Positions 30,705 through 54,981 of a DNA stretch of 64,000 nucleotides are shown here, piece after piece; positions within the stretch are counted from its first letter, which is position 1; each line of letters starts with the position of its first letter. Position numbers and translations under genes: made by a program. Under the pieces are notes generated by a model. That model saw nothing but the letters and a program-made list of their open reading frames with translations, was not told the DNA's origin and did not search any database. Source of the stretch: Parelaphostrongylus tenuis (Eukaryota > Nematoda > Chromadorea > Rhabditida > Metastrongylidae); NCBI GenBank assembly GCA_019055375.1, contig JAHQIW010006958.1:49373-113372 (forward strand). Direction: 5' to 3'.

Positions 30705-31265
30705 ACGGTTCGCCGGCTGATCATGGTTAATAAGTGTTCCTGGGTGTCGAACTAAGAAGCACGGCGGGTGGTTTAGTCTCTTAGAAGGACCCACCCAAAC
30801 TGAGAATTAGTGAGACGTCTCAATTCGTAATTCCAAGTTAAGCGTAAACCGTACCAGGAACGATCGCCGTCTTGGTAGCTAGTAGTCGCAAGGTGATAAT
30901 CTCCCTTTGATCAACGAGGGTTGGCGACTGCTCTAAAATGTGGTGACGACCCAAGAAAGCCCCGACCAGGCTTACCTCGGGACTCCAGGGAAGAACTCAG
31001 CTAAAAGCACATTTTCATGTGGTAGAGCCCTCCCGTTAGTCCGATTTCTTCACGAAAGCGTTAGAAAAAAGATATGATGCTCAGCGAATCCGTAGAGCAA
31101 GGAGAACCCACTGGGCTACTCTCGTACGCGATAGGGAAAAATAGAAGAGTTGCTGGTACCCGCTCGAATCACTCGACGATCAACGGGACAACAGCTGATA
31201 CAGGTGATACAAGGCCCTCACAGTTCGTGAAGACGGACTGTCCCAGTATCCAAGTATCCAAATAA
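30705..31265 (+). repeat. Dispersed repeat, head plus tail (RTE-associated?)
   Basis: The head half (30720-31020) matches 12990-13268. The tail half (31025-31260) matches the - strands of 19085-19337 and 39590-39800. This is the only place in the window where the two halves are contiguous, so it defines the order. The tail reads GTACGCGATAGGG and CGATCAACGGGACAAC. It gives an uninterrupted reference for the ribozyme-element insertion at 19.34 kb. Confidence 0.65.
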
Positions 31266-31314
31266 GCTGCAGTATTTTTAACCTCGCTAGTAACAGTCAA
31301 TATAGTCTGTAAGA

Positions 31315-31525
31315 ATTTCAAAGCCTTACAGAGTTTGACACGTCAGAGCCATACACGTGTTTCGGAGGTATCATCCTCTTCATCAGTGGCCCTAGCCCCA
31401 CACCGAGCCCTATTCTTACTAGTACTATTGCTAGTAGAGCTCAGCGTGGGGCGTGGGCCACTGATGAAGAGGGCAATACTTCCGAAACGCGTGTATGGCT
31501 CTGACGTGACAACCTCGGTAAAACT
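31315..31525. repeat. Foldback element, family F
   Basis: The left arm GACACGTCAGAGCCATACAC (31337) faces the right arm GTGTATGGCTCTGACGTG (31490). Inner arms CTCTTCATCAGTGGCCC and GGGCCACTGATGAAGAGG also pair. The string CTGATGAAGAGGGCAATACT followed by TCCGAAACGCG resembles a hammerhead core but lacks a proper stem II. A relative lies at 46265-46745. Confidence 0.7.
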
Positions 31526-32629
31526 TCAAACATTCCTACAAACTAAACTAGTAAAAACGTGCATTGGTCATTTTGAAAGGTACATTTTTGGAAAAGTTAG
31601 GCTTCCCTATGCAGTAGGCTTATGCTAGGAAAACGCCGGTGTCCTCTCCAGTATAGAGGTGTCCTTCGTCATGTAGTATGTCATCTATTAGTTAGGCGAG
31701 ACGCTAGACCGGTCAGGAAGTTGTGCCTGCACCTGAGCACGCTATTATTTCGTCAATGTACCTCCCCTTCATCGCACAATATAAACAGCTTCGAAGCATA
31801 TTTGTACCCTTTGTAGTGGTTGCGTCGGCGAAATCAATATGGTACTTTTCGGTTATAAGGAAACAAAGATATATTCAACCTAATTTGCTGTGCAAGAATT
31901 TCTCGTAGGAGTATCAGTCATCATTTGAAAGCTGAATCTAGCTACAGCCTTAAGTGGGCCGGTTCTTTGAAATCCTTTTGTCATAACGCTATATAATCCA
32001 AAATAAAATTTTGCTTTACATCGGCACTGCGCCTTCATTCTTATCACGCGTTTAATTCGCTGGGAGCACGAAAAGCATATGAACGTGTAGAGAAAATCTT
32101 CAAGCATCTGAGTTAAACGTTTTATGTGAAGTTTCCTCTGAAGCGGAGAAAAATTCCCAAGTGAATAGCAAGTTTTCCCCCGCATGCCTAACTCGTCAGG
32201 CCATCGATCGATCGCTCTGCTCCCCGTCCCTAGGTCAGCCTGTTAACAAGCTGTCGGATATGTCCAAATCGATTTTACCTCTCTGCTACCAAGTGAACGG
32301 CCTCAAAATAACAGCGTTAAATCATTGGACTACGCTTCAGAGGTTACAAGTCTAAGAAGAGCTCTGCTGGGCGAGGTGTAAAGCACAAATATTTTCTTTT
32401 TCCTACAGCTCTATCAAAAGAGCTATTTCAGAAAGCAGACACACTTTGGGTTCTTCGAGACTTGTGCTATCCAAAGAGTACTGGCACTCTAAGGAAGGAG
32501 TTTTGTCCAGCAAAATATAAGCGAGATAAGAAAAAAAGGCGTGTGATCGTGTGAATCAGGTTTTTTTTTATTGAATTTCACGACTCTATAAAGTATTATT
32601 GAAAAACCGACCACGTGGGGCTCTAGCCA

Positions 32630-34419
32630 GAGAATTTATAGCAATGGGGAGTGATCCTCCGCCGCTATAGAGTTGATTGTGATGATCGATGCCACTGAAG
32701 GCTGTTACAGCTGACGTGAGTGAAGTACTAGATTTATTACAGATAATATCAAGACGATATAAAGACAACCTGAAATATACATATATACAATAATAACATA
32801 ACAAGAGTTCGACCACAATAACGACATATAACCATGACTTCAATAATGCTGTGATGGATGAGATGGGTGAGATGGATGAGATGTATGGGATGGATGAGAT
32901 GGCTGCGGGCCGGACTAGGCGGTGGACCTCGGGAAGCAGTTATGCTTGCCCCGAGCAGACCAGTACACCGAGGATGGGACCAGTGGGTGATTAAATATAT
33001 TAGAAACTGTGGGTCTGTATGCAAGGGCTGGACCCATCCCCGGTGGCGGGCCAAACAGAACCCTAAAGGCTTGGTCCACCGCCGTAGCTCCCAGCTCCGC
33101 TCACAGAGTATAAGCGGGGTCGATGGACTATGTGGGCCACATACACAACAACGAGGGCAGAGTCAGAAGTCTAGAGTCGGGCAGAGGCGAGGAACCAGAG
33201 GGGACAAAGGCGGCGGAGTAAGGCAAGAAGACACGACCGATCACGACACCAGCACGAGACGAGACTGACCGCCAGAAGTGGGCGGCCCTGATCGCCGCTC
33301 CGCAGCAGCGGGCGGCGCGACCATTGGCTGGGTCCCGCAGCGATGTTCCTGCCATGGTATTGTCCACGATCGCTCTCAATTGCTCAGAGAAGTAGCGACC
33401 GTTCCGTGGAACGGTTGCTACACTCCGGCCGGCCAAGGGTGCCCCCGGCCCCGAGCGATCGATAAGTGGAGCAAAATCCGCCTAAACGAAGAGTTAAGAA
33501 ATGATCGAGGGAAACAAAAAGCAAAAACCTCTGTATCCTTCCGTTCCCATTGAACGCGATCGCCGCTGGACGCGTGGACGTACTCAGCACGTCGAGGCTT
33601 CTTGTGAAGAAAGGACGAAAAAAAAGAGAAAATAAATTGATCTGCAAATAAAGTATTTGTACATGTGGACAAGTGATTTGGTTCCGCCAATAACTGCCAT
33701 TTGATGTGGAACCGCCCAAGTTGAGGTTGTTTTTGGTGCAAAAGGTGGTTCAGTGGTAAAATGCTCGCCTGCCACGCGGGCGACCCGGGTTCGATTCCAG
33801 GCTGATGCACCAGACTTTATAGCAACGGGGACTGATCCTCCGCTGCTATAGAGTTGAATGTGATGATCGATTTGGCACTGAAGGCTGTTACGGATGAGAT
33901 GGCTGCGGGGCCGGACTAGGCGGTGGACCTCGGGGCAGTTATGCTTGCCCCGAGCAGACCAGTACACCGAGGATGGGACCAGTGGGTGATTAAATGTATT
34001 AGTAAACTGTGGGCCTGTATGCAAGGGCTGGACCCATCCCCGGTGGCGGCCCAAACAGTACACTAAAGGCTTGGTCCACCGCCGTAGCTCCCAGCTCCGC
34101 TCACAGAGTATAAGCGGGGTCGATGGACTATGTGGGCCACATACACAACAACAAGGGCAGAGTCGGAAGTCCAGAGTCGGGCAGAGGCGGGGAACCAGAG
34201 GGGACAAAGGCGGCGGAGTAAGGCAAGAAGACACGACCGATCACGACATCAGCACGAGACGAGACTGACCGCCAGAAGTGGGCGGCCTGATCGCCGCTCC
34301 GCAGCAGCGGGCGGCGCGACCATTAGCCGGGTCCAGCGGCGGTGCTCCTGCCAGGGTATTGTCCACGATCGCTCTGAATTGCTCAGAGAAGTAGCGACCG
34401 TTCCGTGGAACGGTTGCTA
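32630..34419. mobile_element. Nested element: ~0.6-0.8 kb direct repeats with terminal hairpins
   Basis: Two direct repeats (about 32630-33412 and 33817-34419) share long identical tracts such as GACCAGTACACCGAGGATGG, GTAAGGCAAGAAGACACG and GCGGGCGGCGCGACCATT. They flank a ~400 bp centre. The left repeat carries an extra ~170 bp. Each repeat starts with a hairpin (TATAGCAAC...GCTGCTATAG) and ends with a near-perfect one (GTAGCGACCGTTCC and GGAACGGTTGCTAC). It is more GC-rich than its surroundings. No protein is recognised; the open frames are tRNA and repeat artefacts. The superfamily is unknown. Confidence 0.65.
33740..33812 (+). pseudogene. tRNA-Gly(GCC)-like pseudogene with encoded CCA
   Basis: GGTTCAGTGGTAAAATGCTC, GCCTGCCACGCGGGC and GGGTTCGATTCC match tRNA-Gly with anticodon GCC. 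Defects: acceptor GCAAAAG against CTGATGC has two mismatches, the D-stem has C.A and the T-stem one mismatch. The 3' end reads GATGCACCA, so CCA is encoded, which hints at copying from a mature tRNA. It lies just before the right repeat of the nested element. Confidence 0.65.
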
Positions 34420-34514
34420 CAGAATTCAAGTGTTTGAATGGTTACTCATATCCCTATGAAAAGTTCTTGTAAAGAGAATGAGATTGAATATTAATTTGTC
34501 ACCGGATAACCGAA

Positions 34515-35680
34515 AAGTACTCAAGTCTTTTTAGAACACAGCCGTGAACTTGTTGATGCGTAAATCATGACCAGGTTTATATGAATCAAATGGCTAGTCC
34601 ACCAATGTTTCAAACGTGACAATCGGAAAAACTCATTTCAAGGCACACGACTTCACAATCAACTCTCAGAAATCGGTCATGAACGGCTTGAACATTGATT
34701 TCAGATTCCCGAAACCCAAGAGAAAACCCAGCATCAGTCTACGGAAATCGCGCTCCACTGTGAATTGACCGCTCGCGGCAATTTCAAGTTCCGCACTCCG
34801 AGAGGTTGCTGGCTGAGGTGCTTCTCCGTCTCAGGAGAAATGTGTCGTTTTCAGAGTTTTCATGTTTTCTGAAGTTTTTCGTTGAGAGAAAATCGATCCA
34901 CTCGATAGACAATCAGTTTAGTCGATAAGAGTCGACCTAATCGATAAGGATCGGTTTAATCGATAAAAACATCGATTTTTCCTATTCCCCATGTCTCTTC
35001 TCGACATTTTCTTGGCTTACAAAAGAATTGACGTGGGAGTTTATACGTATTTCCTCGAATTTGAGCCTTGTAGATGACCACCTTTGTTTTTTTTCTCAAC
35101 TGTGAAAATACAAAGTCCGTGTTTATTCAGATTTGGGCTCATACGCGATTTTTTCAATATCTTACAGTCTTTGTGAACTCTATATATCATCCGGTGATAT
35201 AGGAAATGAAAATAAGTTTCCCCACTTTCTTTCGTAGTGTGTGGCCGATTTCTTTGAAATTGTTCATGCAACTAACAGGTTGACTTCCAAGGACCTAATC
35301 TGGGCGTGTCCCACCAGACTGTGGTACTAGCTTTTCGTCGCAAGACCCACAGCTAAGTTTTAGACGATTCGCGTGTGTTTGCAACGAAAATAGTATTGCA
35401 TTGGACGACTAATCGAAGCGAGGAGGTGGAGTCGTTCCCACGCTAGCGGACACTCCCCGTTTGGGTCCGCGGAAGTCGACCGGTTGACTCTCGCCGAAGA
35501 GGAATCGCTGCCTTTTTATGATTTTTGCTCAGATTTTCTTTTTTTTGCTACTGTTTCCCAGTCTTTCCGCAACGAAATTGTCAGCTGGGTAGATACAGTT
35601 CAACTAAAAACTGCTCCAATTTGCCTTTCTCCGTGTCAAACTCTTTGAGAAGATCATTTCAGAATGTGAAATCTGCTGTC
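34515..35680. other. Intergenic, no gene recognised
   Basis: Includes a run of TCGATAAG-type units (about 34895-34975: ATCGATAAGGATCGG and relatives), a weak direct repeat. Nothing else recognised. Confidence 0.45.
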
Positions 35681-35833
35681 GTTCATATATGTCTACAGCT
35701 CTGGAGAACGATAACTACAAGTCGGTGATGACAACCTCGTGCTGCCTAAGGGAGAAGTCGATCACCATCGCCTTTTAGTTGCAGTGGAAGAATCTTCCCC
35801 ACGTAGGTGATATTTTCATAGCGTCTTCTTATG

Positions 35834-36125
35834 GAGCGTGCTAGGCGTAGTGGTTAGAAGCGCTCTATGTCGCACTCATGGTCGATGGTTCGATCTCGCG
35901 CTCATGTATCATCAAACTTTTCATCTCTCTGAGGTCGGTAAAATTGGTACCAGAATTATGTGGGAGAGTAGACAGCACTATGTCGATGCATAGTACCACC
36001 GCAGATGATTGTAAAGGTCAGATATGCGCTTAATCTTATCAAACAGCTAAAAAATTGAGGACTTATGCATGGCGCATCTTTCAAGGGTTGGTCAACAGCG
36101 AGAGCTTCTCCTTCTTCTCATGTAG
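35834..36125 (+). mobile_element. SINE family A
   Basis: The head GAGCGTGCTAGGCGTAGTGG is followed by GATGGTTCGATCTCGCGCTC, CATCTCTCTGAGGTCGGTAA and CATGGCGCATCTTTCAAGG. Inserted in the SNRK duplicate. Confidence 0.8.
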
Positions 36126-36219
36126 GCGTAGATATTTAAGTACCTAGTTCTCGTTATCGCTCCTTTTCTTGGCAGAACTTAGCGTGTTTGTGAGTTTTAG
36201 TTCTATTTCAGGAATCAAA

Positions 36220-36505
36220 GGGCGCATGTGGCGCAGTGGTTTGAGGTGCTCTGCGTCGCACACGAGATCAATGGTTCGATCTCGCGCTCATGGCTCACCA
36301 AGCCATCCATCCCTACGGGATCGGTAATTTGGCCTCGGGCTTGTGTGGGAGAATAGCAGCACTGACTCGGCACGGCGGGAGGCCACAGCGAGTAATTGTA
36401 AAGGCCAATAGTTAAAAAATTGGCCAATACATGGTGCAAAACTTGACGCATGCATGCCTCAAGGATTGATCAACGCCGATAACTTTATCCTTAATTATCA
36501 GGAGT
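36220..36505 (+). mobile_element. SINE family A (best-preserved pol III head)
   Basis: The A-box-like TGGCGCAGTGGT is at 36229-36240 and the B-box-like GGTTCGATC at 36273-36281, a pol III type 2 promoter layout. The body is CACCAAGCCATCCATCCC, CAGCACTGACTCGGCACG, AGTAATTGTAAAGGCC and GATTGATCAACGCCGATAAC. The region after AGGCC carries a short local rearrangement. Confidence 0.85.
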
Positions 36506-36684
36506 CAGACTGTGTCGTATTGAATTCCCCCATATTATCAGGTGTTATAGGGAATGTTTCCGTGGAGATGAACAAAACCAGCGACAACTGGGGTAGTTTG
36601 AGCATAATTTCAGGCGGAGAATTGTTGCGCTAGCGTAGGATCGTGAAGGAGAACGTTTTTAGAGCCTCTATCAGGTCATTTCCA

Positions 36685-37265
36685 TTGATTTTGGCTTCAG
36701 AGTGAAGAGCATCAAATTTATTTGTCCAATTAAATGAAATTGTATGATTTTGGTATCACCTATTGCGCATTTTCTTGCATCAATTTATTATATAACGTGC
36801 TTGTATTTGTTTCAAGACGGAGCTGTCTTGGTAGCAAATTTGCTTGCTATTCATGCACCGATGCGTTGAGGAAAATGCTAGTGAAGCGGCGCACGAGATT
36901 AGTGGAGCTTCCTGTGGACGGCCGGAGAGCGACTGATCCTCCAGACTGTTCTCTTCAGCTGTCAACTTTGCGACTACTCTCTCTAGCCGTTCTTTGTGCA
37001 ACTGCCTCATCGCCCCAAGCCGCATTAACCCTGTGCGTCGCTTCACTGGGATCTTCCCCTACGCGCCATTCGTGTATGAGTAACAAGCGAACTTGTTCCA
37101 AGACAGCTCTTTCTTGAAGCAAGTGCAAGTACGTTGTATAACAAAATGGTCGCAAGAAAATACACAATTAAACGATACCAAAATCATGGAATTTTAATTA
37201 CTAGTTATGAATAGATCTGGTGCGCATTGCTCTGGTGCTAAGACTCATAAAGCGACGTAGAATGT
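36685..37265. mobile_element. Foldback MITE M1, copy 4
   Basis: Inserted between the exon 16-like and exon 17-like segments of the SNRK duplicate. The functional gene has only a 52-bp intron there (23888-23939) without it, which gives an empty site. Landmarks: CAAATTTGCTTGCTATTCAT, AGGAAAATGCTAGTGAAGCG, TATGAGTAACAAGCGAAC and the end GCTCTGGTGCTAAGACTCAT. Confidence 0.8.
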
Positions 37266-37659
37266 AAGCGTGACTTTCAGATCAGATGGTGCATCCGGAA
37301 ATTTTTTGCGGACGGTAGCATTTGTTCGCAATACTGGAGACGACCTTTGCTGAGAATAATAGATCTGAGGATTCTCAGACAAAATTATTCTGTAGGTTCT
37401 TTGTGATCTTTGCTCAGTACAAATGAATCTATGTACCCTATTCTTCTAGGTGGCAGATTTCCGAGCGATAACACAAGTGTGGACATCAAAATGCGGTATA
37501 ACTGGCGAAGTTTCTTCTCTTGAAAATACTCAGGATCTCACTGACTCTTCAGCACAACGCAGGATTCATCAGGCAAGTTGCTGGCTTTGCATTCTCACAC
37601 GGGCTCACCCGTGTTAGAGAATATTTTTCTGTCGCGTATTCAGTTGCATTTGTTTTCTT

Positions 37660-37985
37660 AGGCGAGCGCCTGTGGCGCAATGCGTAGAGGTACCGTGTCA
37701 TCGATATGTTGTCGAGAAATTTATGGTCGTTGGTTCGATCTTTCGCTTAATGTCCGTCAAGTCTAACATCACTTCGCTGTAGGTGAAATGATGCGAGGCT
37801 TTTCTGACAAGATAATAGTACTGATTTGATGCATCGGTCGGCCATCGCGGATCATTGTAAAGGCTAGATATGCATTCGGTGATCTCAAAATCAAATCTCA
37901 AAGATGCTAGATGAAGACGAATGCATAGTGCATCATCCAGAGATTGATCAACACCGATATCGTAATCTTTTTGGAGCTTTCTTCT
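37660..37985 (+). mobile_element. SINE family A
   Basis: The head GGCGAGCGCCTGTGGCGCAA, GTTGGTTCGATCTTTCGC and the body GATAATAGTACTGATTTGAT, GATCATTGTAAAGGCTAG and GATTGATCAACACCGATATC. It is absent from the equivalent point in SNRK (about 24355), so it inserted after the duplication. Confidence 0.78.
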
Positions 37986-39589
37986 GTTTATTGAGTATTT
38001 CAAGCGCATTAGTTTCACTTGAAGTTGAAGCATAATTTTTTCTTTTTAATCGTCGAACTCATTTCGAACACGTTTACAGTCTACAAAGTTGTCGCTGTGT
38101 TGATCGCTCATCTCAGTACGTTGGCCAGGCCTAGAGTAGATGGTTGTTCCTTCAGGATTCAGTAAACTTCCACTTTTAAAACAACTATAGTCGCGGTTTA
38201 TTTGTAAGGATAGTTGGGTGTTTGTCACCAGAGGAATTTACTGGAAATCGATGTAATATAAATTTTGTGAAACATGAATCGAGCAATATGTGTTAGAACT
38301 GCTTTCCAGCCATAGATCTGGTCCCGGATGTTTATTTTTAGAAAATTTTTTTTACGAAAGGTAAGAAGGAAAATAAGCGGATGGGAGGGTTTGTGAAGAT
38401 GGTGACGTCAATACCAGTGTAATACAGGCCTCATTTGCGGAAATTTGCAATTGCAAGTTGTGTGTCCCATAGAACAGCGCGAACTATTGAGGGAAAACGT
38501 GCACGGTGTGTCTATTGGAAATGCGGACGATGATGATAGAGGCGATGTCTTCTTCTAATGAACAAGTGATGATCACAATCGAAGTCTGGTTTGCCAATTT
38601 ATTACCTGTTTTGCTTTGCAATCCCTACAATTTTAACCTTTGGCAAAAGAAATTTGAAACGTAACCACCTATCCACTTCATACGCAATCTGAGAGTTGTT
38701 TGGATTGAGAATTAGAGATCTTTTTCCAATGACGGATCAGTTTTGACGAGCGAAACTGATCATTTTGGCTTTTATTTTACTGCACATATCTCATTTACAT
38801 CATACCCATGTTGATCGCGGAAAGACGAACAATCAATTGATTCAGGATGATACAGCGAAAAAGTTGGTGTTGTCGAGGCAGGATATGTACAGGTGAATTG
38901 TTGCTATAGCGGAATCTAGGCAATATGCTCTCTCTCTATGACAATGGTGGTCTCTGTATTTTGGTATATTTTCAGAGATGTGAGTTCTCTTCAAAGCCTC
39001 TGTTCAATCAATTATTGTTCTTTCATCTTTTCATGACGAGGTCAAATCATGGCTGTGTTCTGCACATTTTTTAAGCTGTTGCTGCACTGTCTGTACTGAT
39101 TTTTTCCAGAGTAGGATGATACTTTTTGTGGTGATAGCTACTTTTCAAACTAAGCTCTTGGCAGCCTAGCATCTATAGTTTATCTATCCTTTTGATAGTA
39201 ATGATGTTGCGGAACAGTTTTTATGTTCTTGTATGCATTTGTAAGATAGATATCCTATTTAAGTGTTGTTTTCTACTATCTTTAGATCTTCTATCGCCTG
39301 TACTCATTCGTGTGGATTGCATTCACATCAGTGAACTTATCACTTTCCAAAGTGTTCTACAACAAATTTCATATGTATATTATTGTCTGATGTAGTGTAG
39401 TAAGAATTTACCCTCTGTATTCTCATGTCGTTGGTTTTTTGCGTGAGCTTATTGGATAAAAATGTTCAAAACAGCGCTATGCACGTTATCGAGCTATAAC
39501 GGTGAAGCATGTTGCATTATCACATCACAAGTATCGCCGTTTTCTTCGTACTTGCCTAGCAGGATTCCGTATGTTTGTGCAGTTTGCAT

Positions 39590-39800
39590 CGAGATCTAAG
39601 TCTGAGGGAAGTCCTTGATTATGTAATCCATCACCTGTATCACCTGTCGTCCCGTTGATCGTCGAGTGACTCGAGCGGATACCAGCAACTCTTCTATTCA
39701 GCCCTATCGCGTGCAAGAGTAGCCCAGTGGGTCGGTCCTCCTCGCTCTAGGGATTCGCTGAGCATCATATTTTTCTTCTATCGTTTCTCAAGCTATCGAA
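39590..39800 (-). repeat. Dispersed repeat, tail segment
   Basis: On the - strand it matches 31060-31250: GATCGTCGAGTGACTCGAGC (+ strand 39657) against GCTCGAATCACTCGACGATC, and GGATTCGCTGAGCATCATAT against ATATGATGCTCAGCGAATCC. A 63-codon open frame on the - strand is part of this repeat. Confidence 0.65.
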
Positions 39801-40095
39801 TGAGCATCAGAAGTTTAGTGATACATCGCTCTTCCGGCGAAAAAAGTTCCCAAGTAGACGTGTATCCGGATGTTTAGAGACCGTCTCAGGGGAACTGAAG
39901 AATTGTGAACGAAATGAATTATGCCCAGCTGTTTCAGGTAGTGTTCGAATGCCGCCGAAGATACAGTCTGGATGCAGCACGAAGGGGGCCATATAGAGGA
40001 CGGTATTTACTATTATCTATGCACAGACAAGCATGTGTTACCTAGGTATGTGCAGTAATTACAAGTTATAATTAAATCTGTTTAGAGGAGAGTAA
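39800..40095. other. Intergenic, nothing recognised
   Basis: Short spacer between repeats; no gene or RNA signal. Confidence 0.4.
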
Positions 40096-40345
40096 AAGTG
40101 GTGGCCGAGTGGCTAGTGATACTCGACACAGCGTTAATCCCCAACACTCTTCGGCAGTCATAAGCGGTCGCCCATGAAATCCCCAGCTTGGCAGTTCTCG
40201 AAATTGCCGAAAGATGTGCTCAATCAGTATTGTACAACGTATATGAAGAAGGTTATTTAATTAAGCGATCACTCGAGGAGGGAGACTGAATGATAGGAGT
40301 ACTGGGACCGACACGGAGAAAAATTGCGACTCTGGTCAAATAAAG
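40095..40345 (+). mobile_element. SINE family C
   Basis: The head AGTGGTGGCCGAGTGGCTAG is followed by AACACTCTTCGGCAGTCATA, TCTCGAAATTGCCGAAAGAT and TGTACAACGTATATGAAGAA. It ends near GGAGAAAAATTGCGACTC. Confidence 0.7.
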
Positions 40346-40421
40346 TGAAGGGTCTAATCAATTGGGCTATCTGTTTGGTGTCTTGATCTCGTTTTTGTTC
40401 ATTAACTGTGCTGTACCACGT

Positions 40422-40682
40422 TAACCCTTTTAGGACCGTGTGCCCACCTCCTCTGCATCTCTAACCCCCAGCGTGGGAACGCACTGAATGTATTATTGTA
40501 TTACTTTCGATTGTATTATTGTTGCTACTCCCCTACGTAACAACGTAATTTATTTACATTCAACATAACATGGGAAAATAGCAACAGTAGTACATTTGAA
40601 ATAACACAATGAATACATTCAGTGCGTTCCCGCGCTATGGGTTAGGGATGAAGAGGAGGTGAGTTCAGGGTTCCGAAATGGT
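40422..40682. repeat. Foldback element, family E
   Basis: The left arm (CCACCTCCTCTGCATCTCTA ... GCGTGGGAACGCACTGAATG) faces the right arm (CATTCAGTGCGTTCCCGCGC ... GATGAAGAGGAGG). The AT-rich centre is at about 40550. Related single-arm pieces occur at 51650-51700 and 52480-52560. It lies about 250 bp upstream of the lars-2 start. Confidence 0.7.
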
Positions 40683-40937
40683 CAACTGAAAGTCGTAACA
40701 TTCAGCGAGGATAGTGATACGGAGGTCTATGAGTCGTCATTCGCTATGCGGTGGTAGGACGACTATTCAAACGATTATTAGAAGAAATCGTATAGCACCT
40801 GCACTGGAATGGCCCTTAGATAAGTCTCACAGTAATGATAGGCTGGTTAGTTCGTTTACTGCTACCTCTTCCTTTTCGTCGATTCAGTTTAACTTAGGCT
40901 TGCTCTTCCATTATTGATCGAGCAAGACACCCACTGC

Positions 40938-54981
<14,044 letters not shown>

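Larger units (their letters stand above)
31850..34510. mobile_element. TIR element 'D', copy 5, split by a 1.79-kb insertion
   Basis: The left part (31850-32629) has GGTTATAAGGAAACAAAGAT, AAAAGCATATGAACGTGTAG and the break at CTAGCCAGAGAATT. The right part (34420-34510) resumes AGAATTCAAGTGTTTGAATG and ends in the inverted terminus (GTCACCGGATAACCG). The intact order is known from copies at 22.7 and 57.6 kb. The hexamer AGAATT flanks the insertion on both sides. Confidence 0.78.
35685..39475 (+). pseudogene. Degenerate duplicate of the 3' half of SNRK
   Basis: Segments occur in the same order as in SNRK: exon 9-like 35694-35747 (GCTCTGGAGAACGATAACTA), exon 11-like 35755-35812 (GCAGTGGAAGAATCTTCCCC), exon 16-like 36538-36645 (AGGCGGAGAATTGTTGCGCT, with an in-frame TAG), exon 17-like 37278-37395, exon 18-like 37449-37625, exon 19-like 38815-38895, exon 20-like 38975-39078. 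Intronic and 3' flanking sequence is copied too (38050-38720, 39080-39475), so this is a DNA duplication, not a retrocopy. Frameshifts and stops are frequent. SINEs at 35.8, 36.2 and 37.7 kb and MITE M1 at 36.7 kb interrupt it. Confidence 0.88.

Noticed and set aside
33740..33812. Functional tRNA-Gly
   Set aside because: Mismatches in acceptor, D and T stems, encoded CCA and location inside a mobile element point to a pseudogene.
33584..34234. 216-codon open frame on the - strand
   Set aside because: It runs through the nested repeat and the antisense of the tRNA-Gly-like sequence (the ASAWNRTRVARVAGEHFTTE string is what antisense tRNA gives when translated). No domain; the other strand is open too.
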